The translations under genes were made by a program, and so were the position numbers. This document shows, piece by piece, positions 1-9,336 of a stretch of DNA of 64,000 bases; positions within the stretch are counted from its first letter, which is position 1; the number at the start of each line of letters is the position of its first letter. Source of the stretch: Rhodoblastus acidophilus (lineage in GTDB: Bacteria > Pseudomonadota > Alphaproteobacteria > Rhizobiales > Beijerinckiaceae); contig NZ_WNKS01000014.1 of assembly GCF_009720655.1 (NCBI RefSeq), forward strand, positions 1-64,000, given 5' to 3'. Below the pieces are notes generated by a model. It saw only the letters and a program-made list of their open reading frames with translations, was not told where the DNA came from and did not search any database.

Positions 1-660
1 AAGGAATCGCGCACGGGAGCGACGTCGGTCACGATCCGGGGCGACGCGAGCGCCAACGCCGCCGCCTTCGCCGCGAGCACGAACAATGTCTCGTCGCGGA
101 CCAAAACCTCGGCCAGCGTCGGCTGGACCATCGCGCCATGGGGCGCGATCGGCGCGGCGGGCGTCGACCAGCGCACGCCCGACCTGACCGCGATCATACA
201 GCAGATCGTCAGCACGAGCGGATGGGCCGCGCTCAACAGCATGGCCTTTGTCGTCACAGGCTCCGGCACGCGCACGGCCTGGGCCTATGACGGCAACGCC
301 GCCGCCGCCCCGTTGCTGCACATTGAATATACGATGACGCCGCCGGCCGTCGGCGACATCTCGATCAACGACGTCTCGATCACCGAAGGCGATGCGGGAA
401 CCAAGACGGCGACTTTTACGGTCAGCCGCACCGGAACGGCGGCTTTCGCGGTCAATTACGCGACGGCGGACGGAACGGCGACCGCCGGCGGCGATTATGT
501 CGCGGCGTTGGGCGCGCTGACTTTCGCGCAAGGCCAGACGTCGCAGACGATTTCGTTCACGATCAACGGCGACACGACGGTCGAACCTGACGAAACCTTC
601 TTCGTCACTCTGACCAACCCCACCAACGGCGGCGTCATCGTCAAACAGCAGGGGCAGGGA
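1..660 (+). repeat. Intragenic direct repeat, copy 1
   Basis: Bases 1-660 match 1243-1902 at a constant offset of 1242 bp (414 codons). The first 330 bp are almost identical and the rest differ at scattered positions. The unit covers the beta-rich module plus a Calx-beta domain. It may extend left of the window. Confidence 0.9.
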
Positions 661-3411
661 ACGATCACGAACGACGATGCGGCGCCCGTCGTCGGCAACA
701 TCTCGATCAGCGATGTGTCGATTACGGAGGGCAATTCGGGAACGAAGATCGCCACCTTCACGGTGAGCCGCACGGGAACAGCCGCCTTCACCGTCAATTA
801 CGCTACGTCCAATGGAACGGCGACGGCCGGCGGCGACTACATCGCGACGTCGGGCGCGCTTACTTTCGCGGAGGGGCAGGCGTCGCAGACGATCTCGGTC
901 ACGATCAACGGCGACACGACGGTCGAACCCGACGAGACCTTCTTCGTCACTCTGTCCAACCCCACCAACGGCGGCGCCCTCGCCAAGGCGCAGGGGGTGG
1001 GAACGATATCGAACGACGACGCCTCGGCGACTCCGGTCACGTTTGAAAAGCGCGTCGCCGCCTCGATCGACGATGTCGAGCAGTTCGCCTCGGGCTTTGT
1101 TTATGCGGGCAGCTCCGATCTCGAACTGACCGATGACGTCGAAACCACGGGAGGAACCGGGCAGACCGTCGGCATCCGCTTCACCGGCGTGAACATTCCC
1201 GTAGGCGCCACCATCACCAACGCCTATATCCAGTTTCAGGCTAAGGAATCGCGCACGGGAGCGACGTCGGTCACGATCCGGGGCGACGCGAGCGCCAACG
1301 CCGCCGCCTTCGCCGCGAGCACGAACAATGTCTCGTCGCGCACCAAAACCTCGGCCAGCGTCGGCTGGACCATCGCGTCATGGGGCGCGATCGGCGCGGC
1401 GGGCGTTGACCAGCGCACGCCCGACCTGACCGCGATCATACAGCAGATCGTCAGCACGAGCGGATGGGCCGCGTTCAACAGCATGGCCTTTGTCGTTACA
1501 GGCTCCGGCACGCGCACGGCCTGGGCCTACGACGGCAACGCCGCGGCCGCCCCGCTGCTGCACATTGAATATACGATGGGGCCGCCCGCCGTCGGCGACA
1601 TCTCGATCAGCAATGTCTCGATCACCGAAGGCGATTCGGGAACCAAGGCGGCGACCTTCACGGTGAGCCGCACGGGAACGGCGGGTTTCGCGGTCAATTA
1701 CGCGACGGCGGACGGAACGGCGACCGCCGGCGGCGATTACGTCGCGGCTTCGGGCGCGCTGACTTTCGCGCAAGGCCAGATTTCCCAGACGATCACGGTG
1801 ACGATCAACGGCGACACAACGGTCGAATCTGACGAAACCTTCTTCGTCAATCTTTCCAACGCCAGCAACGGCGGCGTCATCGCCGTTGCGCAGGGCGTGG
1901 GGACCATCACGAACGACGACGGCTCAGGCGTCAACCACGCGCCAACCAACATCGCCTTGTCCACGACACAGCCGTTCAAGGAAAACGTCGCTGGCGCGGC
2001 AGTCGGAACGCTGTCCACCACGGACGATCCGGGCGACACGCAGAGCTACACGGTCAGCGATTCTCGGTTCGAGGTTGTCGGCAATACGCTCAAACTGAAG
2101 GCGGGACAGCGTCTGGATTACGAGCGTACGCCCACCGTCAACCTTTCCGTCACCTCGACGGATCAGGGCGGGTTGAGCGTTTCGAAGCCGTTCACCATCG
2201 CTGTCGGCGATGTTGCCGAGGTCAGGTTCGCGGCGTTCGGCGATTACGGCGGCAACGGCTCGGGGGTACAGGCCGTCGCCAACCTCGTTTCGAACATGAA
2301 TGTCGACTTCGTCGTCACGACAGGAGACAATGTGTACGTCAATGCGCCAATCGACGAGCAGATTGGGCGCTACTACTCGAATTATATCGGGAACTATGTC
2401 GGCGCCTATGGCGCAGGAAGCGCAATCAACCGCTTCTTTCCAACCGTCGGCAATCACGAATATGAGGATCCCGCCGGCGGGGTGAACGCGATCAATTACT
2501 ACAATTACTTCAATTTGCCGGACAATGAGCGCTACTACGACTTCCAGATGGGGTCCATTCATTTCTTCTCGCTGAACAACACGCAATACGAGCCGGATGG
2601 GTACACAGCGAATTCGACCCAAGCCGGTTGGTTGCAGTCAGGACTTGCAGCCTCTGATTCGGCTTTCAACCTGGTGCTCGGCCACTACCCGCCCTACTCT
2701 TCGGGTGTGGAACATGGATCGCAAACATCCGCGAAGTGGCCTTTCGAGGCCTGGGGCGCCACTGCGGTCCTGAGCGGACATGATCACGATTATGAACGGA
2801 TCATGCGCGATGACAATTCTGACGGCAGCTCACTGCCGTATTTCGTCACGGGTCTTGGCGGCGCTCAAAGGTACGCTTTTAACACGCCAGTCGCGGGCAG
2901 CCAGGTCCGCTATAATGCCAATGACGGCACAATGCTCATTCAGGCCAGCGACGCCACCATCACCTTCGAGTTCTGGTCCGTCGCGAACGGCGGAACGCTG
3001 ATCGACACTTACACGATCGATCGTCAAGGCGCCGATCCGCTGCTGGCCAGCGACGATGACGTGATGAACGGCAGTTCAGACTCGGACTACATGAACGGGC
3101 TTACGGGCAACGATCGCCTCGAGGGCAAAGGCGGCGCGGATATGCTCATTGGCGGAACGGGATCGGACACGTTCGTATTCAATTCGGGTTTCGGAAAGGA
3201 TGTCATCGCCGACTTCACGGTGTCCGGGGCGGAGCACGACACCATTGAAGTCTCGACGACGGTGTTCGTCGACTGGATCACCCTGATCGGCGGCATCAGC
3301 GACAGCGCCCAGGGCGCCGTCATCACGGCTGATCCCAACAATACGATCACGCTGACCGGCGTGACCGCGTCTCAGCTGATCGCCAACCCGGCCGATTTCA
3401 AATTCGTGTAA
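1..3411 (+). CDS. Secreted Calx-beta / purple-acid-phosphatase-like / RTX protein (5' truncated by window edge)
   Basis: The frame is open from base 1, so the N-terminus lies outside the window; the visible part is 1136 codons. In order it shows an unassigned beta-rich module, two Calx-beta domains (about bp 358-680 and 700-1020; each ends in an ITNDD-type motif), the beta-rich module again (1040-1578), a third Calx-beta domain (1594-1920), a cadherin-like stretch (1936-2210), and a metallophosphoesterase domain (2221-3030). The last has FGDYG, TGDNVY, GNHEYE, LGHYPP and GHDHDYER, which is the ligand pattern of purple acid phosphatases. The C-terminus has an RTX nonapeptide run (GGADMLIGGTGSD, near 3130-3165) and no later domain, as in type I secretion substrates. 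Inference: a calcium-stabilised exported phosphatase that scavenges phosphate outside the cell, exported by the transporter encoded convergently just downstream. Substrate specificity cannot be told. Confidence 0.85.
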   Translation, partial: KESRTGATSVTIRGDASANAAAFAASTNNVSSRTKTSASVGWTIAPWGAIGAAGVDQRTPDLTAIIQQIVSTSGWAALNSMAFVVTGSGTRTAWAYDGNAAAAPLLHIEYTMTPPAVGDISINDVSITEGDAGTKTATFTVSRTGTAAFAVNYATADGTATAGGDYVAALGALTFAQGQTSQTISFTINGDTTVEPDETFFVTLTNPTNGGVIVKQQGQGTITNDDAAPVVGNISISDVSITEGNSGTKIATFTVSRTGTAAFTVNYATSNGTATAGGDYIATSGALTFAEGQASQTISVTINGDTTVEPDETFFVTLSNPTNGGALAKAQGVGTISNDDASATPVTFEKRVAASIDDVEQFASGFVYAGSSDLELTDDVETTGGTGQTVGIRFTGVNIPVGATITNAYIQFQAKESRTGATSVTIRGDASANAAAFAASTNNVSSRTKTSASVGWTIASWGAIGAAGVDQRTPDLTAIIQQIVSTSGWAAFNSMAFVVTGSGTRTAWAYDGNAAAAPLLHIEYTMGPPAVGDISISNVSITEGDSGTKAATFTVSRTGTAGFAVNYATADGTATAGGDYVAASGALTFAQGQISQTITVTINGDTTVESDETFFVNLSNASNGGVIAVAQGVGTITNDDGSGVNHAPTNIALSTTQPFKENVAGAAVGTLSTTDDPGDTQSYTVSDSRFEVVGNTLKLKAGQRLDYERTPTVNLSVTSTDQGGLSVSKPFTIAVGDVAEVRFAAFGDYGGNGSGVQAVANLVSNMNVDFVVTTGDNVYVNAPIDEQIGRYYSNYIGNYVGAYGAGSAINRFFPTVGNHEYEDPAGGVNAINYYNYFNLPDNERYYDFQMGSIHFFSLNNTQYEPDGYTANSTQAGWLQSGLAASDSAFNLVLGHYPPYSSGVEHGSQTSAKWPFEAWGATAVLSGHDHDYERIMRDDNSDGSSLPYFVTGLGGAQRYAFNTPVAGSQVRYNANDGTMLIQASDATITFEFWSVANGGTLIDTYTIDRQGADPLLASDDDVMNGSSDSDYMNGLTGNDRLEGKGGADMLIGGTGSDTFVFNSGFGKDVIADFTVSGAEHDTIEVSTTVFVDWITLIGGISDSAQGAVITADPNNTITLTGVTASQLIANPADFKFV
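1243..1902 (+). repeat. Intragenic direct repeat, copy 2
   Basis: Second copy of the 1242-bp-offset repeat. Because the offset is a multiple of three, the reading frame is kept and recombination between copies would change domain number without disrupting the gene. Confidence 0.9.
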
Positions 3412-3456
3412 TACGGTTTCCGAACGATCAGTTCGGAAACCTATTCCGCTTGCGCG
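3412..3456. repeat. Truncated copy of the 123-bp three-hairpin element
   Basis: Starts directly after the TAA of the phosphoesterase gene with TACGGTTTCCG, forms the hairpin around AACGATCAGTT and continues to about 3456, matching the first 45 bp of the elements at 22393 and 34457. The rest of the element is missing. It lies between two convergent genes, where its hairpin could act as a terminator. Confidence 0.7.
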
Positions 3457-3460
3457 AACG

Positions 3461-4888
3461 TCAGCGTTCGCGCAGCGCCTCCTGTCCGGCCTTTTCGAGC
3501 GGCGAAAGCAGATAGCTGATGATGCGGCGCGAGCCCGTGCGTATCTCGACCGTCACGGCCATACCGGAACGCAGCGGCGTCGCCTTGCCGTCGATCCGCA
3601 TCTCCGGCCTGTCCAGCGCGATCCGCGCGACATAGTCGAGTGACGGCGCCTGCTTCTCACCGCCCTGCGCTTGCCGCGCCTCACCCGATTTGGCCTGAGG
3701 CGCGGCGTCCTGGGAGACGTTCGCCACCACGCCGTGCAGCAGACCGTAGCGTGTGAAGTTGAACGTTTCGACCTTGATCGCCGCGTCCTGCCCCGCATGA
3801 ACGAAGCCGACGTCGCGGTTGCCGAGCGTGGCCTCGATCTCGACGGCGTCGCCATCGGGCACAATCACCGCGAGCGTCTCCGCCGGCGAGACGACGCCGC
3901 CCACCGTGTGGACGGCAAGTTGCTGCACGACGCCGCCAACCGGCGCCAGCAGTTTTTGCAGACCGGCGCGGCGCTCGGCCTTCAACGCGTCCTGTGCGAA
4001 ACCCGCGGCGCGCTGTTCGGCCTTGGCGAGATCCGCGTAGACGGCGTGGCGATATTCCGCCTCATTGCGGGCGCGGGCCTCGCGCAGGGCGGCGATCGCG
4101 GTGTCCGCCTCGCGCAGCCGCCTGCGCTGCACCTCGGCGTCATGCTTCATGCCGACGAGATCCTGATACTCGGTGAGATAGACGAGCTTGCTGCCGAGCG
4201 CCTTGTCATAAAGCACCTTGCGCACGTCGACGCGCTCCTGCAGCACCGGAATGGTTGCCTCGATCTTGGCGATCTGGGCGTCGACCGTGGCGCGTTCCGC
4301 CGCCTTCTGCGCCTCCTGGCGCATGAGCTCCGCGCGCTTGGCCGCCTGTTCCGAGGTTTCGCTTGTCAGAAACTGGCGCTGCGTCTCGATTTGCTGCGGC
4401 GTCGCGCCGGCAGGCGGCGTGAAGAGCTCGGCCGGCGTCCTTTCGGGTTGCTCCAGCCAGGTCAACGCCGCGCGCAAGCGGGCCACATCGAGTTGCGCGG
4501 AGACAAGATCGCCGCGCAGGTGTTCGAGTTCCGCGCCGGTCGTGGTCGGGTCGAGCTCGATCAGGATTTCGTTGGCCTTCACCCTCTGTCCGTCGCGGAC
4601 ATGGATGGCGCTGACGACGCCGGCTTCCAAAGGCTGCACCAATTTGGTGCGGCCGCTCGGCACGATCTTGCCGTTGGCGGTCGCGACAATGTCGACCTGG
4701 CCGAAGGTCGCCCAGATCAGCGCGAAGCAGAAGATGACGACAATGGTCGCGCCGACGGCGCGTCCGACCGGCGAGGGCGGCGTCTCCGTGATTTCGAGCG
4801 CGGCGGGCAGGAAGGCGATGTCCTGCGCCGTCCGCTGCGGGGTTTTGCGCGCCGGAAACGGGACAATCTTCTGGCTAGCCGACGTCAT
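3461..4888 (-). CDS. Type I secretion membrane-fusion (HlyD family) adaptor
   Basis: Product of 475 residues, the usual length for HlyD/PrtE adaptors. It has one N-terminal membrane helix (VVIFCFALIWATFG, near residue 40), a barrel/lipoyl-like segment (VPSGRTKLVQPLEAGVV), a long alpha-hairpin rich in Ala, Glu and Arg (about residues 110-290), and a C-terminal barrel ending in the family's RTGSRRIISYLLSPL tail. The ATG at 4888 (MTSASQK) is chosen because it overlaps the end of the upstream exporter gene by 14 bp, showing translational coupling; an upstream in-frame start would sit deep inside that gene. It bridges the inner-membrane ABC exporter to an outer-membrane TolC-type channel, which is not encoded in this window. 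Confidence 0.92.
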   Translation of the reverse strand: MTSASQKIVPFPARKTPQRTAQDIAFLPAALEITETPPSPVGRAVGATIVVIFCFALIWATFGQVDIVATANGKIVPSGRTKLVQPLEAGVVSAIHVRDGQRVKANEILIELDPTTTGAELEHLRGDLVSAQLDVARLRAALTWLEQPERTPAELFTPPAGATPQQIETQRQFLTSETSEQAAKRAELMRQEAQKAAERATVDAQIAKIEATIPVLQERVDVRKVLYDKALGSKLVYLTEYQDLVGMKHDAEVQRRRLREADTAIAALREARARNEAEYRHAVYADLAKAEQRAAGFAQDALKAERRAGLQKLLAPVGGVVQQLAVHTVGGVVSPAETLAVIVPDGDAVEIEATLGNRDVGFVHAGQDAAIKVETFNFTRYGLLHGVVANVSQDAAPQAKSGEARQAQGGEKQAPSLDYVARIALDRPEMRIDGKATPLRSGMAVTVEIRTGSRRIISYLLSPLEKAGQEALRER

Positions 4889-7511
4889 GGAGTCCCGCCT
4901 GCATCTGGTGAAGAGACGCGTAGCGGCCGCCGCGTCGCAACAGCTGTTCATGCGAGCCGTCTTCGACGATTCGTCCGTGTTCGAGCGTGATGATGCGGTC
5001 GGCGTTTCGGACCGTGGAGAGCCTGTGCGCGATGACGAAAACCGTTCGGCCCGCGGTGATGCGCTTCATGTTTTGCTGAATGACTCGTTCGCTTTCATAG
5101 TCGAGGGCGCTTGTCGCCTCATCCAGAATGAGGATGCGCGGATCTGTGACCAGCGCGCGCGCGATGGCGATGCGCTGCCTTTGCCCGCCCGAAAGCGAGC
5201 CGCCGCGCTCGCCGACAATCGTGTCGTAGCCGTCGGGCAGTTCGAGGATGAACTCGTGCGCGCCGGCGAAACTGGCCGCCGCGATGACGCGATCCATGGG
5301 AATCGCGGGGTCGGCGAGCGCGATATTGTCGCGGATCGACTGGTTGAACAGGGTGGCGTCCTGCATCACCACGCCGATCTGCCGCCGCAGCCAGGCGGCG
5401 TCGACCATGGCGAGATCGACGCCGTCGACCAGCACGCGGCCCTTCTCCGGCACGAACAGCCGCTGCGCCAGCTTTGCGAGCGTGCTCTTGCCGGAGCCCG
5501 ACGAGCCCACGATGCCGATCATCTCGCCGGGACGCACGGTGAAATTGATGTCGTCGAGCGTCGTCACGCCGTCGATGCGGTAGCGGAAGCTCACATGTTC
5601 AAAAGTCACCTCGCCGCGGATGGCCGGCAAAGCGATCCGGCCGGGCGCAAAACTCGGCTCCGGCGCGGTGTTGAGGATGTCGCCCATGCGGTCGATGGAC
5701 AGGCGCGCCTGGTGGAATTCCTGCCACATCTGCGCCAGCCGCAGCACCGGCGCGCAGACGCGGGCGGACAGCATGTTGAAGGCGACGAGTTCGCCGACCG
5801 TCAGATCGCCTTCGATTACCAGGCGCGCGCCCACATAGAGCGTCGCCGCGACGACCAGCTTGTTGATGGTCTGCACCGCCTGGCTGGCGTTGTTGTTGAG
5901 CGTGAGCACCTTGAAACTCGCCGCCACATACCCTGCGAGCTGCTCCTCGTAGCGGCGCTGCATCTGCGGCTCGACCGCCATGGATTTCAGCGTTTCAACG
6001 CCGGTCACGCATTCCACCAGAAAAGAGTGGTTTTCCGACCCGCGCCGGAATTTTTCGTCGAGGCGCTTGCGGAACAGCGGCGCGGCGACCACCGAAATGC
6101 CGACGTAAAGCGGGATCGAAGCGAGCACGATTCCCGTCAGCGCCGGCGAATAGTTCAGCATCACCGCGAAAAAGGCGAAGGTGAAGACAAGATCGACCAT
6201 CAGCGTGAGCGCCGAACTCGTCAGGAACTGGCGGATGTTTTCGAGCTCGCGCACTCGCGCCAGCGAGTCGCCGACGCGGCGCGCCTGGAAATAGGCGATG
6301 GGCAAAGCCAGCAGATGGCGAAACAGCCGCGCGCCGAGCTCCACATCGATCCGGTTCGTCGTATGCGTGAAGAGATAGGTGCGCAGGGCGCCGAGAACGC
6401 CTTCCGCGAGCGTCACGGCGACGAGGCCGCCGATCAGGACGTCGAGCGTGCTGAGGCTCCTGTGCGCCAGCACCTTGTCGATCACGACCTGGAAGAACAG
6501 CGGCGACACCAGGCCGAAGAGTTGGAGAAAGAAGGAGGCGACCAGCACTTCGCCAAACAGGCGGCGATATTTGTGCATGGCGCCGACGAACCAGCTGATG
6601 TCGAAACGGCGGGTGACGTCGGCGAGCGCGCTGCGGCGCGCCATCAGCAACAGGCGGCCATCCCAGCACGCCTCCAACTCTTGCCGCGTCATGGTTTCGG
6701 GGCCGGGCGCGGTCGGTCGCTGAACGAGCGCCGCGCCGTCTGCGATCTTGCCGACGATCAAAAAACTCCCGTCGCGCAGGGCGGCGACGCCCGGCAGCGG
6801 CGCGCGCGCAAGGCGGTCCCAATCCGCCCGGCGCACGCTGGCCTTGAGACCCAGCTCGCGCGCACAACGCAGCATTTCGACCAGGCCGACGCGCGCGACG
6901 CCCAGCCTGTGGAGGATTTGCGCGGGCTCCGCGCCGATCCCATGACAGCCGAGCAGCAGCACGAACGCGCCCAGGCCTGTCTGGTCGCCATCGGCGGCGC
7001 CGGCCTCGAAGGCGAGGCGCTCGGACCCGGACGCGGGCCAGCGCGCCTTGCACCGGGCCACGAGCGCGCGGCCGAAGAGCAGAAGCGGCTCGACCAATCG
7101 CTTGACCCGCGAACGCGAGTCTTGAGAAGGCGCGCCGAAGACAATGCGGCCCGTCCAAACGCGATCAAAGACCTCGCGGGACATCAGCTCGGCCTTTGGG
7201 CCGCGCTCCGATCTGCGCACGACAACGACGCCGGCCTCGCCGACGCGGCCGACCACGAGGTAGCCGCCGTCGCGCAATTCCGCCAGCGCCGGCAAGGCCG
7301 CCGTCGCCAAGCCGTCCCAATCCGTGGAGCGGACCTGCGCACGGAGTCCCGCCGCCTGCGCTCGGGCCGCCAAGGTTCTCGGACTGCAACGCGCCCGCCC
7401 CGCGGAGCGAACGGCCTCCGCCCGCGCGTCGGCGACGCCGCACAGGCGCAAGAAGAGCGCCAGCGCGTCGGAGTCGGAGTCCAGGGCATGCGAATTTTCC
7501 TGCCGAGACAT
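4875..7511 (-). CDS. Type I secretion ABC exporter with two tandem C39-like domains
   Basis: Product of 878 residues, longer than the roughly 710 of HlyB-type exporters. The C-terminal two thirds are standard: a six-helix export domain (from about residue 315) and an ATPase with Walker A GSSGSGKST, signature LSGGQRQR, Walker B ILILDEATSAL and a switch His in VIAHRLST. The N-terminus holds two related C39-peptidase-like domains (about residues 13-127 and 178-292). Each has a DWD-L...LP-hxxLRDG core and an E/D-x-W-x-GR end, and both lack the catalytic Cys, so they should bind substrate rather than cleave it. The ATG at 7511 (MSRQENS) was chosen over an in-frame start 60 bp upstream that lies next to the repeat. 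Likely exports the flanking RTX-type and glycosidase-like proteins. Confidence 0.92.
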   Translation of the reverse strand: MSRQENSHALDSDSDALALFLRLCGVADARAEAVRSAGRARCSPRTLAARAQAAGLRAQVRSTDWDGLATAALPALAELRDGGYLVVGRVGEAGVVVVRRSERGPKAELMSREVFDRVWTGRIVFGAPSQDSRSRVKRLVEPLLLFGRALVARCKARWPASGSERLAFEAGAADGDQTGLGAFVLLLGCHGIGAEPAQILHRLGVARVGLVEMLRCARELGLKASVRRADWDRLARAPLPGVAALRDGSFLIVGKIADGAALVQRPTAPGPETMTRQELEACWDGRLLLMARRSALADVTRRFDISWFVGAMHKYRRLFGEVLVASFFLQLFGLVSPLFFQVVIDKVLAHRSLSTLDVLIGGLVAVTLAEGVLGALRTYLFTHTTNRIDVELGARLFRHLLALPIAYFQARRVGDSLARVRELENIRQFLTSSALTLMVDLVFTFAFFAVMLNYSPALTGIVLASIPLYVGISVVAAPLFRKRLDEKFRRGSENHSFLVECVTGVETLKSMAVEPQMQRRYEEQLAGYVAASFKVLTLNNNASQAVQTINKLVVAATLYVGARLVIEGDLTVGELVAFNMLSARVCAPVLRLAQMWQEFHQARLSIDRMGDILNTAPEPSFAPGRIALPAIRGEVTFEHVSFRYRIDGVTTLDDINFTVRPGEMIGIVGSSGSGKSTLAKLAQRLFVPEKGRVLVDGVDLAMVDAAWLRRQIGVVMQDATLFNQSIRDNIALADPAIPMDRVIAAASFAGAHEFILELPDGYDTIVGERGGSLSGGQRQRIAIARALVTDPRILILDEATSALDYESERVIQQNMKRITAGRTVFVIAHRLSTVRNADRIITLEHGRIVEDGSHEQLLRRGGRYASLHQMQAGLHDVG

Positions 7512-7558
7512 AGGCCCGCCATCAACTGAGATGATAAGCGCGCCCGATGGCGCGCACC

Positions 7559-7660
7559 AGAGCATTTTCACGTTTCATGGAAACATGAAAATGCTCTAGG
7601 CTTTTGTTTTTATGCGCTTTATTTACGCTAACCGGTATCCGTTTCGCTCGAAAACGCTGT
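7559..7660. repeat. CTAGAGC-type short mobile repeat (diverged right tip)
   Basis: Begins AGAGCATTTTCACG, has a perfect hairpin closing at GAAAATGCTCTAG, then the shared AACCGGTATCC segment, and ends with a worn tip (CGAAAACGCTGT). Same architecture as 54367-54471 and 61022-61127. It occupies the gap between the exporter gene start and the end of the glycosidase-like gene. Confidence 0.8.
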
Positions 7661-7667
7661 GGTCCGG

Positions 7668-8963
7668 TCAGTGATGACGCGGCGAGGACAAGACCCCATG
7701 GTCTTGGTCAAGGCCGGTCGCGGCGACGCTCAGAGAGGCTGCGCCTGACGTCGCGCCGAAGTCGCCCGCCATCGCTTGGTTCAGCAAGGCGAGCTGGCTG
7801 GTTTGCGCGGCGGTTGAACTGGTGGCGATCGTCATGGACTGGGCGGTCGAGGTGTAGGCGACGCCCGCGACCGTATCGCTGGCGGTGAGCGTCAGCGTGG
7901 CGGTGGGGTGCCCGGAGCGGCGATAGTTCGACGTCAAGGTCAGGCCGCTGTTGACCTGGGCCGCGGTCAGCGTGATCGACGAGCCGGAGAAGGTCTTGCC
8001 GTCGAGCTTGTCCGTAATGGTCTCATAACGCGGAAGACCGGTGATCGTGACTTTGACATTGGTTGCGCCGGCGGGCGCGGTCTCCTTGATCCCCAGGTCG
8101 ATGGAGCCGTGGGGCGCCACCGTGAGGGTGGTATCGGCGATGGTGAGCGTCGGCGGTTGCGGGTGGGGCGTGGGATCGGGGACCGGCGTCGGATCGGGGG
8201 CCGGCGTCGGATCGACCGGCGGATTGCTTGCGTTGTGCGCGGCAAAGACCGCGAGGAGGCTGGGATCCGTCGCGAGCGCCGTATCGCCGTTTTGCGTGCC
8301 CCAGCTGTAGGCAAAGTCGAAGGCGGGATTCGGCGTCACCGACGCCCACGTCGCCAGGATCTGTTGGGCCTGCTCGGGAGTTGGCAGAATGTAGGTGTCA
8401 TATCCGCCGCCGCCGAACGCCTGATAGACGGGCACGATGCTGGCAAGCGGAATGCCCGCCTTTTGGGCGGCTGCAACCGCCAAGGGAATGATGTTGTAAT
8501 CGAGGTTGTTCGGAACGTTGGTCTGAACGGGATAGGGATCGAGGCCGTAGAGGTCGATGCCGGTGTTCGCGGGGGTGTAGTAGAAACTCGGATTCGTTTC
8601 GCTGCTGAGGTTCTGCTCGGTCATGTAGGTGATGGCGCCAGGAATGTTGGCTTTGATGTAGGCCACTTCCGCTTTCAGGTTTGCGGCGGTCGTTGCGCTC
8701 GCGCCCGGCTCATCGACCATATAGAAGCCGTAGAGGTTGGGATTGCCCTTGCAGGCGTCCACAGCCGCCTTGAACGCCGCCGTGACGCCATCCGTCATGC
8801 CGAGATAGACGAGACCCTTCACGCCTGATGGCAGCGCGTTCAGTTCGTCGGCAGAGCCGACATCGGCAAGGTTGAAACCAGCCGAGCCCGGCGCATAGTC
8901 GCCATTCACGAAATTTCCGTTGGCCGCGTAATGCAGCGAAGTTATCGGACCTGCCAAAGCCAT
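7668..8963 (-). CDS. Glycoside-hydrolase-like (TIM-barrel) protein with Pro-rich linker, probable secretion substrate
   Basis: Product of 431 residues. The N-terminal half (about 1-245) reads like a TIM-barrel glycosidase-type domain: LYGFYMVDEP, then AITYMTEQNL, LYGLDPYPVQ and FAYSWGTQNGD. A Pro/Asp linker of repeated DPTP units (about 250-272) leads into a beta-rich C-terminal domain (TLTIADTTLTVAP...). There is no N-terminal signal peptide and no RTX repeat, but the gene lies beside the type I exporter on the same strand, and the Ala/Ser/Thr-rich tail resembles substrates secreted by a C-terminal signal. Function beyond glycosidase-like is not assignable; export by this system is inference from position. 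Confidence 0.6.
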   Translation of the reverse strand: MALAGPITSLHYAANGNFVNGDYAPGSAGFNLADVGSADELNALPSGVKGLVYLGMTDGVTAAFKAAVDACKGNPNLYGFYMVDEPGASATTAANLKAEVAYIKANIPGAITYMTEQNLSSETNPSFYYTPANTGIDLYGLDPYPVQTNVPNNLDYNIIPLAVAAAQKAGIPLASIVPVYQAFGGGGYDTYILPTPEQAQQILATWASVTPNPAFDFAYSWGTQNGDTALATDPSLLAVFAAHNASNPPVDPTPAPDPTPVPDPTPHPQPPTLTIADTTLTVAPHGSIDLGIKETAPAGATNVKVTITGLPRYETITDKLDGKTFSGSSITLTAAQVNSGLTLTSNYRRSGHPTATLTLTASDTVAGVAYTSTAQSMTIATSSTAAQTSQLALLNQAMAGDFGATSGAASLSVAATGLDQDHGVLSSPRHH

Positions 8964-9336
8964 GATCGCCCCTGTTGTTTCGAGATTTCATTATGTTGTT
9001 GGTGATTGCAGGCGGGAAAATCACGATGGTTTCAGTCGAAAATGTGGCGCAAGCTAAACAATGTACAACTTATTGTGATTCATTGACTTAAGCTAAGCGA
9101 TCGAAGATTGATCTTTATGCGTTTTATTATTTGCAATACCCCTTATGGAGAAAAAGGCGTACCTCTTTCGGACAAAACCGGACTCTCGAAAGACCGCTCC
9201 AGCGGCCAATTCCCGAATCAGTTTCCGATTGAGTCTCCAAAGGCGCGGCGCCCCGCCCCCCGCACTCAAGGTCAGGCGAGGCCGGGGGCGCGGAGGCGAT
9301 CCTGCCTTGGCGCGGAAGTGAGCCGCGCCGTCGAGT
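8964..9336. other. Intergenic region, AT-rich left half
   Basis: No convincing gene. Roughly 8990-9150 is clearly AT-rich against its surroundings and is the likely promoter region of the glycosidase-like gene on the minus strand. 9240-9336 is very GC-rich and lies downstream of the Lrp-type gene. Confidence 0.5.

Noticed and set aside
4218-7529. Very long open frame (about 1100 codons) opposite the ABC exporter gene
   Set aside because: Arg/Ala/Asp-rich translation with no domains; it is the antisense of a GC-rich gene with clear exporter motifs.
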